Of a DNA stretch of 64,000 nt, positions 50,634-58,278 are shown in pieces. Position 1 is the stretch's first letter; each line of letters begins with the position of its first letter. The notes beneath the pieces are model-generated. The model worked only from the letters and a program-made list of their open reading frames with translations. It had not been told where the DNA came from and ran no database searches. Both the position numbers and the translations under genes were made by a program. The DNA is from CAIMUS01 sp046347625 (GTDB lineage Bacteria; Pseudomonadota; Gammaproteobacteria; Competibacterales; Competibacteraceae): assembly GCA_046347625.1 (NCBI GenBank), contig JAXMFU010000001.1:62001-126000 (forward strand). The letters are read 5' to 3'.

Positions 50634-51131
50634 ATGTATCGATTGCTAATCATAACGTTAAGCCTTGTTCTGCTTTCCTGTGCGCGCCAGGCGCCGGTGC
50701 CGGAAAGCAAAACGACTTTGCCGGCAACGCCAACGCTTGGGGTAACGCAGTTACTCGATGGAACGGAAACCTGGAAAGAATACAACTGTGAAAGCAAAAA
50801 GCTCCCCTTTATCATCATCGAGCAAAACGAAATCCTACCAACCAACGTACAGGCGGGTAAAGAGATTCAGCACCGCTTTGTCTATGCGGCCTGTACCTCC
50901 AGCGATCGACAGGCTCTCAAGGGTAGCCTCAACCGGAAAATCTACTACAAGGGCCGTGCTGTTTTCCAGGATGCCACCCGGAATTTTGAAATTAAACCAG
51001 GAAAATGGAAAGTAAACGCCGTGGTCGCTATACCGGTTCAAGCCAAGCCGGGAAATTATAATTTTGAGTTGACCATCAGCAGTCCAACGACAACAGTAAA
51101 GAAGAATTTATCGTTCCTGGTTCAGAAATGA
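50634..51131 (+). CDS. Small lipoprotein next to the TIR-STAND-WD40 gene
   Basis: This is a 165-residue protein. MYRLLIITLSLVLLSC has a lipobox with Cys16. The mature part has no recognised family; it looks like a beta-sandwich (KLPFIIIEQNEILPTNVQAG, GKWKVNAVVAIPVQAKPGNY) similar in style to small periplasmic Ig-like lipoproteins. GGGAGAA precedes the ATG. The gap to the upstream gene is 57 bp on the same strand, so co-transcription is likely. Confidence 0.72.
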   Translation: MYRLLIITLSLVLLSCARQAPVPESKTTLPATPTLGVTQLLDGTETWKEYNCESKKLPFIIIEQNEILPTNVQAGKEIQHRFVYAACTSSDRQALKGSLNRKIYYKGRAVFQDATRNFEIKPGKWKVNAVVAIPVQAKPGNYNFELTISSPTTTVKKNLSFLVQK

Positions 51132-51159
51132 CCGGGCACATCGGCAGTGCGGCAGCCAG

Positions 51160-51239
51160 GTAGGTCGAGCACAGCATGTGCCCGACAGCCCGCCGAGTCG
51201 GGCAACGCGCACGTGCGCTCTGCTTTTGCCCGACCTACG
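51160..51239. repeat. Intergenic palindrome, GTAGGTCGGGCAC family
   Basis: GTAGGTCGAGCAC to GCCCGACCTAC, with the same internal AGCCCGCCGAGTCGGGC stem as 45554-45634. It lies between convergent lipoprotein and bcp genes. Confidence 0.78.
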
Positions 51240-51284
51240 GGTTTGCGCCGGCATTGCTGGGGTGCGCATGGTGCACCTTGAGCG

Positions 51285-51767
51285 CTACTTGGCCTGCAAC
51301 TCCTCCAATTTCCTGCGCACCTGCTCGGCGTGTCCTGCCGCCTTGACGTTTTTCCAGTGATGCGCCACCTTGCCCTCGGGATCGATCAATACGGTCGAGC
51401 GGAGCACGCCCTGGCTGATTTTGCCGTACATGTTCTTTTCCCCCCAGGCGCCATAGCGGTCCATGACCGCATGATCCTCGTCGCTGAGCAGAGTGATTTC
51501 GAGATTATGTTTAGTGATGAATTTACGATGGCTGGCGGCGCTGTCGGGGCTGCAACCGAGCACGGTGGCGTCGAGCGCCTCGAAATCCTTGAGCCCGGCG
51601 GTAAAGTCACAGGCTTCGGTGGTACAACCCGGAGTGTCGTCTTTGGGATAGAAGTACAGGACTATCCAGCGGCCCTGCAAGTCCGACAGGCTGGTCGGTT
51701 TGCCGTCTTGATCCGCTAGGGTAAAAGCGGGCGCCGGGGCGCCGATGGTGATACTTGTTGACGTCAT
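51285..51767 (-). CDS. bcp: Thiol peroxidase of the BCP/PrxQ type
   Basis: This is a 160-residue protein. ATG 51767 is eight bases from GGAGA; ATG 51773 is too close to it. YPKDDTPGCTTEACDFTAGL holds the peroxidatic Cys (first Cys) and the likely resolving Cys five residues on. GCSPDSAASHRKF and the family ending EQVRRKLEEL are present. It reduces peroxides with thioredoxin as electron donor. Confidence 0.93.
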   Translation of the reverse strand: MTSTSITIGAPAPAFTLADQDGKPTSLSDLQGRWIVLYFYPKDDTPGCTTEACDFTAGLKDFEALDATVLGCSPDSAASHRKFITKHNLEITLLSDEDHAVMDRYGAWGEKNMYGKISQGVLRSTVLIDPEGKVAHHWKNVKAAGHAEQVRRKLEELQAK

Positions 51768-51900
51768 GATCATCGTCTCCAGTCTTATCTTCAGAACGTA
51801 TTAACCACAAAGGACACAAAGAGCACAAAGAAAAAGCACAAAGAAATTAGACATTATCGGAAACAGAAAAAAATAGATTGTAACCCGTTGTCTGCTCTTG

Positions 51901-51977
51901 CGTAGGAGCGAGCTTGCTCGCGAATTGGAGCGGTCGCCGCCAAGCTGGCGCGGTTCGCGAGCAAGCTTGCTCCTACA
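51901..51977. repeat. REPIN-like hairpin, GTAGGAGCGAGCTTGCTCGC core
   Basis: CGTAGGAGCGAGCTTGCTCG and its inverse CGAGCAAGCTTGCTCCTAC flank a GC-rich loop. The right flank ends GGTTACGCC, as in the complete element at 32306-32448. Confidence 0.75.
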
Positions 51978-52023
51978 GGTGAGTGCTCGGCTGGTTACGC
52001 CCCGACCCAATTAATTCGCTTTA

Positions 52024-53033
52024 ACCTGATGTGCAACTTTACCAAGTAGATCTTGAAGCGGCACAACTATCGCCGTAAGTTGAGAGAATCTCTAGCCTCC
52101 CAACCCAGAGGACGATAGCCATGCCAATAGATGAGTTTATCATTACCGTGTTTTGTTGGGTGGAGCTAGGGCTCGAAAAAGTGACCGCTGGCGTGAAGCT
52201 CCGTACCCGCGGTTTTGCTCCCCGCTTAAGGGACAGCGAAGTGATCACGATGGAGATTGTGGGTGAATTTCTGGGTTATGAGGGCGATGAAGCCATTTGG
52301 GAATACTTCAAGCAGCACTGGGCGGCTTGGTTTCCTGGCTTGGGGGATCGAAGTACCTTTGTGCGCCAAGCCGCCAATCTCTGGCGAGTGAAGCAGCTGT
52401 TACATCAGCAGTTGGTGACGGAACTGGGGGCAGATACGGCAGACTGCCATATTATCGACGGGTTCCCGCTTAAGGTGTGCCACGTGGTGCGCGCCCCGCG
52501 CAGCCAGAACCTGAAAGGTGAAGCTGACTACGGCTACTGCGCGGCCAAGGATGAGCACTACTACGGGTTGAAAGCGAACGTACTGATTGATCCGCGGGGT
52601 GTGGTGGTCGGGATCACGATCACGGCGGCCCATGTGGATGAGCGCGATTCTGCCTATGAGGTCTTGCAGGCGATTATCGGGGTGCTCCTGGGTGACAAAG
52701 GATATATCCGCCCTCAATTCAAAGCGGATTGTGAAGCCGTGGGGATCGACCTGCAAACCCCCGTGCGGAAGAACATGATCGAGTCGCGGCCGCGCTGGTG
52801 GTTAAAGCTCTTACGGCGGGTCCGCAAGCGGGTTGAAACCGTGATTAGCCAACTGGAACAACGTTTTGGGTTGGCGAAAACGCGGGCACGCGATGCCTGG
52901 CATCTGACCAACCAAGTGACCCGCAAGCTCTTGGCGCATACGATTGGCATCTGGCTCAACATCCAACAGGGTCGCGAGCCGTTACAGTTAGACGGTGTAG
53001 TCACTGCTTAACCTGAAAAGTTGCACATCACGT
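52024..53033 (+). mobile_element. IS982-family insertion sequence, copy 1 (1010 bp)
   Basis: The termini ACCTGATGTGCAACTTT and (inverted) ACGTGATGTGCAACTTT differ at one base. The target duplication TCGCTTTA is at 52016-52023 and 53034-53041. It carries one transposase gene. The copy at 59786-60795 has the same length and appears identical. Confidence 0.9.
52121..53011 (+). CDS. IS982-family transposase (copy 1)
   Basis: This is a 296-residue DDE transposase. The catalytic Asp in DCHIIDGFPLKVCHV, Asp in LLGDKGYIRPQ and Glu in RVETVISQLEQRFG fit the IS982 family, as does the N-terminal DSEVITMEIVGEFLGYEGDE. It appears intact. Confidence 0.9.
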   Translation: MPIDEFIITVFCWVELGLEKVTAGVKLRTRGFAPRLRDSEVITMEIVGEFLGYEGDEAIWEYFKQHWAAWFPGLGDRSTFVRQAANLWRVKQLLHQQLVTELGADTADCHIIDGFPLKVCHVVRAPRSQNLKGEADYGYCAAKDEHYYGLKANVLIDPRGVVVGITITAAHVDERDSAYEVLQAIIGVLLGDKGYIRPQFKADCEAVGIDLQTPVRKNMIESRPRWWLKLLRRVRKRVETVISQLEQRFGLAKTRARDAWHLTNQVTRKLLAHTIGIWLNIQQGREPLQLDGVVTA

Positions 53034-53147
53034 TCGCTTTAGTTTCCGATAATGTCTATTGAATAGAGCTTTATGTTGTTCTTTGTGTTCTTTGTGCCCT
53101 TTGTGGTTCAATTCATCCGGTTCCAATATGAGTAAAACCGGTGTCCA

Positions 53148-53540
53148 ATGGGACTATACAGTTTTATCGCGGTCGGTGCAGGAGCCGCTTTGGGCGCGGT
53201 GCTGCGCTGGTGGCTCGGTATCTGGTTCAATCCGCTGTTTCCCACCGTACCGCTCGGCACCCTGGCGGCGAATCTGCTGGGTGGCTATCTGATGGGCTTG
53301 GCGATAGGTTATTTTGCGCTGCACGAGAGCCTGGCGCCGGAGTGGCGCCTGTTCATCACCACCGGTTTTCTGGGTGGATTGACGACGTTTTCCACCTTTT
53401 CCGCTGAAACCGTCACCCTGCTGCTGCGGGAACAGACCGGGTGGGCCGCATTGACCATTCTGGTCCATGTATCCGGTTCGCTGAGCCTGACTCTGCTGGG
53501 TATCCTGACGATCGACTGGCTTAGAGCACAGTGGGGCTGA
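53148..53540 (+). CDS. crcB: Fluoride ion channel CrcB/Fluc
   Basis: This is a 130-residue protein with four transmembrane helices. GAGAALGAVLRWWLG, GTLAANLLGGYLMGL and GFLGGLTTFSTFSAETVTLL are the family hallmarks (Arg, Asn and the TTFSTF track). It works as a dimeric fluoride exporter. No fluoride riboswitch is visible upstream. It is followed by a DUF190 gene, its usual partner. Confidence 0.92.
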   Translation: MGLYSFIAVGAGAALGAVLRWWLGIWFNPLFPTVPLGTLAANLLGGYLMGLAIGYFALHESLAPEWRLFITTGFLGGLTTFSTFSAETVTLLLREQTGWAALTILVHVSGSLSLTLLGILTIDWLRAQWG

Positions 53541-53562
53541 TCCTTATAGGAGGTCGGGAATA

Positions 53563-53886
53563 ATGGTCGACAGACAGCAAGGCATCTGCCTTAAATTCTA
53601 CCTGCCGGAAAACCGCCGGCATCACGGTTTGCTGCTGTACGAGTGGCTGCTGGAGCAGGCCCGTAAGTTGGGCCTGCGCGGTGGCACCGTATTTCATGGG
53701 ATTGCCGGCTTTGGACGCCACCATATCCTGCACGAAACACACTTTTTTGAATTGGCCGGGGATACGCCCGTCGAGGTGATGTTTGTAGTCGATGAAGCGG
53801 ACGAAACTCGTCTAATGGAGTTGCTTCAGGCTGAAAAACTGGGCTTGTTTTATGTCAGGATGCCGGTCGAGTGGGGAACGCTCTGA
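53563..53886 (+). CDS. DUF190 family protein
   Basis: This is a 107-residue protein. GICLKFYLPENRRHHGLLLY, then RGGTVFHGIAGFGRHHILHE and PVEVMFVVDEADET, is the PII-like ferredoxin fold of DUF190. AGGAGG lies nine bases before ATG 53563, 22 bp after crcB. DUF190 is often encoded with CrcB; its role is unsettled but may be regulatory. Confidence 0.9.
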   Translation: MVDRQQGICLKFYLPENRRHHGLLLYEWLLEQARKLGLRGGTVFHGIAGFGRHHILHETHFFELAGDTPVEVMFVVDEADETRLMELLQAEKLGLFYVRMPVEWGTL

Positions 53887-53902
53887 CCCGGCGGAAATGA
53901 GG

Positions 53903-53928
53903 GTGCGTAGGACGCACCCTACGGCGCT
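53903..53928. repeat. Short palindrome, GTGCGTAGGACGCACCCTACG
   Basis: GGTGCGTAGGACGCACC-type hairpin between DUF190 and the orphan antitoxin. A related unit lies near 28806. Confidence 0.55.
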
Positions 53929-53961
53929 TGATTATGCTGTTCTACTAATAGGTACTGGGTC

Positions 53962-54219
53962 ATGTCACAAACCATCGAAGCGATCTTCGACGGGCTGGTA
54001 TTCCGCCCGCTCGAACCGGTCGAACTGGCGCCCAACTCCCGGGTACGGCTTACCATTACCGATGCCGCTTTGAATCTGGAGAGCCTGGCTGCGCTGTTTG
54101 CGAGCGGCGCCGGCAATCGGCAAGAAAGCGGCGCCGACGTGCAACACAATAGCGAGGAGGAAAATCTCGACCGGTATATGTATGAGAATTACGTGCGTGC
54201 TCAGCTCGATAGAGAGTGA
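53962..54219 (+). CDS. AF2212/DUF104-type antitoxin-like protein (orphan)
   Basis: This is an 85-residue protein. MSQTIEAIFDGLVFRPLEPV and LAPNSRVRLTITD match the DUF104 N-terminal beta domain seen in antitoxins paired with PIN toxins. No toxin gene follows; the next gene is a convergent cupin. Confidence 0.75.
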   Translation: MSQTIEAIFDGLVFRPLEPVELAPNSRVRLTITDAALNLESLAALFASGAGNRQESGADVQHNSEEENLDRYMYENYVRAQLDRE

Positions 54220-54267
54220 CGGTAGGATGGGCAAGGGCGCTCGGCGCCCGCCCATCGAGCGAGCCGT

Positions 54268-54543
54268 CTAGCCAAAGGAATAATGCTTCCTTACTGCCTT
54301 GAGAATCTTCCAGTCACACGCCATCCCCGCCGGAAAGGTCACGAAATCGCCCTTTTTGATCGTTACCGGTTCGCCGCCTTCCGGCGTGACCACGACCTCG
54401 CCTTCCAGCAGATAGCAGGTCTCCGGTTCGTCATAGAACCAGGGGAACTCCGATTCCTCCTTGGTCCAGATGGGCCAGCTTTTCACCTCCAGTTTGTCCA
54501 GGAGTTCGGGTTTGGGATCATGCGCTATCTTAATTGCACTCAT
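54268..54543 (-). CDS. Small cupin-domain protein
   Basis: This 91-residue cupin_3 (EutQ-like) protein contains WPIWTKEESEFPWFYDEPET, CYLLEGEVVVTPEGGEPVTI and GDFVTFPAGMACDWKI. The usual His ligands are largely replaced; in this subfamily the fold is kept with a Glu/Tyr pattern. It is a single gene with unknown ligand. Confidence 0.85.
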   Translation of the reverse strand: MSAIKIAHDPKPELLDKLEVKSWPIWTKEESEFPWFYDEPETCYLLEGEVVVTPEGGEPVTIKKGDFVTFPAGMACDWKILKAVRKHYSFG

Positions 54544-54703
54544 GGGCTTTGCTCCCGCGGTTGAATCAGGAATGCTCGAACGGCGCCTATCTTAAGCGTT
54601 GACGGAAGATGCCGCCACCACAGCGGGCAATCAGAACTTATACCGACACATTGCTCCAGACCGGCAAAAAGGCCATCATAATCACCCTTGGCAGAGTCCC
54701 CAT

Positions 54704-54779
54704 GTCGGGTTACGACGCGCCTGTCACGTCCCTGCTATAGGCGGGTTCGGTAGCGCGCGCGTCTAACCCGACCTACGGG
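54704..54779. repeat. Intergenic palindrome, GTCGGGTTA-CGCGCC family
   Basis: GTCGGGTTACGACGCGCC pairs with GCGCGTCTAACCCGAC. It is the inverse relative of 45441-45514 and lies in the gap before terC. Confidence 0.75.
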
Positions 54780-54827
54780 GAGTTTCACGCTGACAATAAA
54801 ATTTTCTATAACTTTCGGAGTGCCTGC

Positions 54828-55565
54828 ATGATGGATTTATTGCTCGATCCTAACGCCTGGGCCAGCCTGCTCACGCTGACCGCCCTGGAGATTGTCCTGG
54901 GCATCGACAACCTGCTGTTTATTTCCATCCTGTCCAACCGCCTGCCGGTGGAACAACAAGCCAGCGCCCGTCGTTCCGGTCTGGCGCTGGCGGTGATCAC
55001 CCGCCTGCTGCTGCTGGCTAGCATCGCCTGGCTGGCGGGTGTGACCAAACCCTTGTTCAGTATTCACGAGTTCGAGGTTTCTCTGCGGGATCTGATTCTG
55101 CTGGGCGGCGGCCTGTTCCTGCTGGCCAAGGGGACCACGGAAATTCATACCACCGTCGAAGGAGTCGAAGAGGAAATGCGGGAAGCCAAGGCCGCCAGCT
55201 ATCTGTCGGTCATCGTTCAGATCGCCATTCTGGATATCGTGTTTTCTCTGGACAGTGTGATCACTGCGGTGGGCATGGCCCAGCATCTGCCGGTGATGGC
55301 CACGGCCATCATTATCGCCATCGGCATCATGATGTTCGCCGCCGAACCCTTGAGCAAATTCATCAATGAGCATGTTTCCGTAAAGATGCTGGCGCTGAGC
55401 TTTCTGATTTTGGTGGGCGTGGCGCTGGTGGCCGACGGTATGCACTTCCACATTCCGCGAGGCTATCTGTACTTTGCCATCGCCTTCTCGGTGGGTGTGG
55501 AAACCTTGAATCTACTGGCGAAGAAACGGCGGGAGAGAAAGAGAGCGGCGGGAATTCATCGGTAA
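54828..55565 (+). CDS. TerC-family integral membrane protein
   Basis: This is a 245-residue protein with about seven transmembrane helices. TALEIVLGIDNLLFISILSN and VQIAILDIVFSLDSVITAVG are the paired TerC motifs whose Asp residues are thought to bind metal. A charged cytoplasmic loop (VEGVEEEMREAKA) lies between them. The family is linked to tellurite resistance and manganese export or loading of exported enzymes. The start ATG 54828 is followed by a second ATG. Confidence 0.9.
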   Translation: MMDLLLDPNAWASLLTLTALEIVLGIDNLLFISILSNRLPVEQQASARRSGLALAVITRLLLLASIAWLAGVTKPLFSIHEFEVSLRDLILLGGGLFLLAKGTTEIHTTVEGVEEEMREAKAASYLSVIVQIAILDIVFSLDSVITAVGMAQHLPVMATAIIIAIGIMMFAAEPLSKFINEHVSVKMLALSFLILVGVALVADGMHFHIPRGYLYFAIAFSVGVETLNLLAKKRRERKRAAGIHR

Positions 55566-55585
55566 GTTGCGATAGTATAACCGGC

Positions 55586-55634
55586 GTAGCCTGGACGGAG
55601 CAGAGCTTGCGAAGCGCAATCCAGGTTCACGTCT
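55586..55634. repeat. Dispersed repeat, GTAGCCTGGA-CAATCCAGG family
   Basis: GTAGCCTGGACGGAGCAGAG and AATCCAGGTTCACG form a hairpin after terC. A diverged relative is at about 57004-57060, after the interrupted CopG gene. Confidence 0.6.
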
Positions 55635-55716
55635 AACGCTATTGTGCTCTAAAATTCTGTTACCTATCAGACCCGTTGAACCCTTCAAACCATGAACTTC
55701 AGCATTCACCTTAGCG

Positions 55717-56801
55717 CATTGGTCACAAGTTAAGGATTCTCTAAAAATGTCAAGGCCCCTGAACACAGGCGGGTTGCTGCTGGCGAGCGGGCTTACGGGG
55801 GCGCTTCAGCATCCCCAATAGCGTAGCGTTCGCGGCCAGGTAGATGACGACATCGGTGGCTTCACCCCGATGGTAAGCCTGGGTAAAGCAATACAGACCG
55901 CGATAGACCCTCTCCAGGGATACCTTGGCAAAGGGCTGTTCCAGCGCTTCGGCCACGGCATCGGTGAGGTCCACCAACACGGCATAGAGTCGCCAGGTTG
56001 CCCACAATTGCATCTCCACCGCGTGCTGGGCGCCACACCAGAAATAGGCCAATCGCAGCAGCCGTTTTACGATCGCGTAGGCGTCCTCAATCCGCCACCG
56101 TTGCCCGTAGAGGGCCACGAGAGACTCGACGGGGAGGCGTTGTGGGTCAAGTTTGTTGGTCAGGTAGCGGTACCACACGTCGTGGTACCGGCCTTCAATC
56201 AGGCGCACCGGTTGCCGGTCGGCGTCGCGCCCGATCCAGACGAGCAGATCAAGGACCGTGTCGCGGCGTTGCCGCACCGGCTCGAGCTGATAGGCCAAGT
56301 TCACCTTGGCACGGGTGATGAAAACAACCCAGACGGCAGAGTGCGCAACCGTTGGTCGCGGGCTTGGTGGCTGAGCTTGTGCAAGGGTGGTACCCACAGC
56401 AGCGTTTCGGTGCGAATGAGCCGTACCAACTCGCTGACCCCACTGAACTGCCGCCAAATCAGGCTGAGAACGAACGCCACCATCACCGGCAAGGTGAGGC
56501 GGCGCTCACGTAGCCCTAACTGGTGGTAGTAGCTGACCAACCGCAACGTCGCCGGGTGAACCAACTCGGTGAGCCGAGCGACAAGGTGTTCATCGGGGGG
56601 TGCGCTTGGAGGGCGTTTGGTTCGATCTCGCTGCACGGCACGCGTGTGCCGTACTGAACTGGGGTTTTTCTTAGCCGGTGTTGACATCGCTATCGTGGTC
56701 AGGGTGGTTGCTGAACCTCAACAAAACTCTATCTTACCGCCGCTGACCACTCAAGTTGGAGGGCTTGACAAGGCCGGAAAAAGCTTAACTTGTGACCAAT
56801 G
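55717..56801 (-). mobile_element. IS4-family element with internal deletion (1085 bp)
   Basis: CATTGGTCACAAGTTAAG (55717-55734) and its exact inverse at the right end (56784-56801) are the terminal repeats. ACCTTAGCG is duplicated at 55708-55716 and 56802-56810. The transposase inside lacks its central part, so the element is non-autonomous. Confidence 0.87.
55750..56687 (-). pseudogene. IS4-like transposase with central deletion and frame change
   Basis: The N-terminal half (from ATG 56687) runs VHPATLRLVSYYHQLGLRER through ELVRLIRTETLLWVPPLHKL to LRTLPS. The C-terminal half, in another frame, resumes at VVFITRAKVNLAYQLEPV and holds the IS4 YREK motif in LYGQRWRIEDAYAIVKRLLR. The stretch with the first two catalytic Asp residues is missing; the junction is near 56315-56345. 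Confidence 0.85.
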
Positions 56802-57147
56802 ACCTTAGCGACACCTTAGCCAGGCGCCTTCAGCAGATATCCCAGGAAACCGGTCGGAGTCGAAATGCATTGGTAAGGGAAGCCGTGGAAAGCTGGCTGG
56901 CAAGCCGTGAACAGCGCCGCTGGCCGCAGGAAGTGCTCGATTTCCAAGGCGTTCCGGACGCTGTTCCGTTTGAGCAGAGCCGGGCCGATCTGCTGATTCC
57001 TTGGGCATAGCCTGGATGCAGCGGAGCCTGCCACGCACAATTCAGGTTCACGCCCGGGTTACCTCCGGCACAACGCGAGCTACGGCGGCTACGATTACTT
57101 GTCTCTTTAATGATATCCATGCCTGTTTGCTGGAAAGATTTTCTTCC

Positions 57148-57732
57148 TTAATTACTCATAACTTCTATCTCTACTCTTCTATTTTTTGCTCTTCCTACCT
57201 CAGTATTATTATCAGCAATGGGCTTTGTGTCGGCATATACCTCTATTTGTATCCTATTAGATTCAATTCCACTGTTAGTTAAAAATTTTTTTACTACTTC
57301 CGCCCTTCCTCTGGATATATCTATCTTTGTATTGAATTTGCCAATATTATCTGAGTGACCACTTATTTTAATTTTAATGTTACTATTGTTCTGCATAAGA
57401 TTAATCAATTTTACAATCTTGGATTTTTGGTCAGTTGCTATTTCTTTACCTGATTTAAAAATAATTATCGCTTCCTCTGGTGATAATGCAGATTGTGTAT
57501 GAGGTATTTGTGGTGATGATACGGGGGGTTGTATAGCTTGAGAAGGTTGTGGAGCCTTAGGGGAGGGTTGCATAGGAGGTGATTGTTGGCTAGGGATGTC
57601 GGGGATGTTGGGGATTTTGGATAGTTGTACTGTTTCTTTTTGGAGAAAAAAATTATAAATAAAAAGACCCACATTTATACCAACAAAAACCACGATAAAA
57701 AAACCAATCAAGTAATGTCTGGGCTTCATCAT
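57148..57732 (-). CDS. OmpA-family membrane protein beside DUF4407
   Basis: This is a 194-residue protein of very AT-rich DNA. An N-terminal transmembrane helix (YLIGFFIVVFVGINVGLFIY) is followed by a Pro/Gln/Ser-rich linker (residues 45-95). The OmpA C-terminal domain then has KIKISGHSDNIGKFNTKIDI and SRGRAEVVKKFL, ending VGRAKNRRVEIEV. It should be anchored in the inner membrane and bind peptidoglycan. The gene lies 62 bp downstream of the DUF4407 gene on the same strand, so the two probably formed a pair. Confidence 0.87.
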   Translation of the reverse strand: MMKPRHYLIGFFIVVFVGINVGLFIYNFFLQKETVQLSKIPNIPDIPSQQSPPMQPSPKAPQPSQAIQPPVSSPQIPHTQSALSPEEAIIIFKSGKEIATDQKSKIVKLINLMQNNSNIKIKISGHSDNIGKFNTKIDISRGRAEVVKKFLTNSGIESNRIQIEVYADTKPIADNNTEVGRAKNRRVEIEVMSN

Positions 57733-58104
57733 TGTTCACCTATAGGCAATGAAACTAAACAGTGATAGGGAATGGTTTGGTTAGAAAAACCAAATTAAGT
57801 AAGAGCTTTAGTTTTTCTTTTTAACTTTACATAATAGTAATAAAGGAAGGCTAAAGTAATAATATTGGCAATAGCTATTCCTGATATTAGTAAAAATTTT
57901 TGTGTTAATATTAGATTGAATATGTCTACCCCTTTAAAAAAATTTAGAACATATGTCTGAAGTATGGTTACTAAAGGTAACGCAAGGCCGATTAAAAACA
58001 CGGTTACATGTTCAGCACCTTTCTCTTTAATTTTTTTCCACAACAAAGAAATCATATCTAAGAATCCTTTTATTATTGGATTGCTTTTTTTAACCGGCTC
58101 ATGA

Positions 58105-58158
58105 GTTGTAGCTGTTGTAGCTGTTGTAGCTGTTGTAGCTGTTGTAGCTGTTGTAGCT
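58105..58158. repeat. Six 9-bp tandem repeats (GTTGTAGCT) in the DUF4407 gene
   Basis: Six perfect copies encode an Ala-Thr-Thr repeat on the minus strand. The unit length keeps the frame, so slippage would only change linker length. Confidence 0.9.
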
Positions 58159-58278
58159 GTTCCAGATAGATTTGACGAATTATTACTTGATGCTTTAACA
58201 AGTTCTTCCTTGGATAATGAGTTATTAATAGTATCCTTATAATTATCTGTAAACCTTTTGATTGTTTCTTTTATTAAA

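Larger units (their letters stand above)
51848..53058. mobile_element. MITE copy B (TAGACATTATCGGAAAC termini), carrying other insertions
   Basis: The 17-bp termini at 51848-51864 and 53042-53058 are identical to those of the MITE at 15992. About 33 bp next to the right terminus also match, including AAACTAAAGCGAATTAAT. The element is expanded by the REPIN-like sequence and IS982. Confidence 0.72.
51803..53108. repeat. Outer AACCACAAAGG inverted repeat around a nested insertion block
   Basis: AACCACAAAGGACACAAAGA (51803 on) is matched by the inverse TTCTTTGTGCCCTTTGTGGTT-type sequence ending at 53108. Between them lie the MITE termini, a REPIN-like hairpin and an IS982 copy, giving four nested levels. 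Confidence 0.65.
55692..57010 (+). pseudogene. CopG/RHH-type antitoxin gene interrupted by an IS4-like element
   Basis: ATG 55692 reads MNFSIHLS, then the element intervenes. After it the frame resumes as DTLARRLQQISQETGRSRNA then LVREAVESWLASREQ, a ribbon-helix-helix antitoxin. Removing the 1085-bp element and one copy of ACCTTAGCG restores a continuous frame of 74 codons plus stop. No toxin gene follows. Confidence 0.85.

Noticed and set aside
53042..53147. Fluoride riboswitch upstream of crcB
   Set aside because: The region consists of MITE and CACAAAG-repeat termini; the conserved fluoride riboswitch core is not seen.
57795..58055. An independent 86-residue membrane protein
   Set aside because: It is the in-frame C-terminal end of the DUF4407 gene once the 896-bp insertion sequence and one target duplicate are removed.
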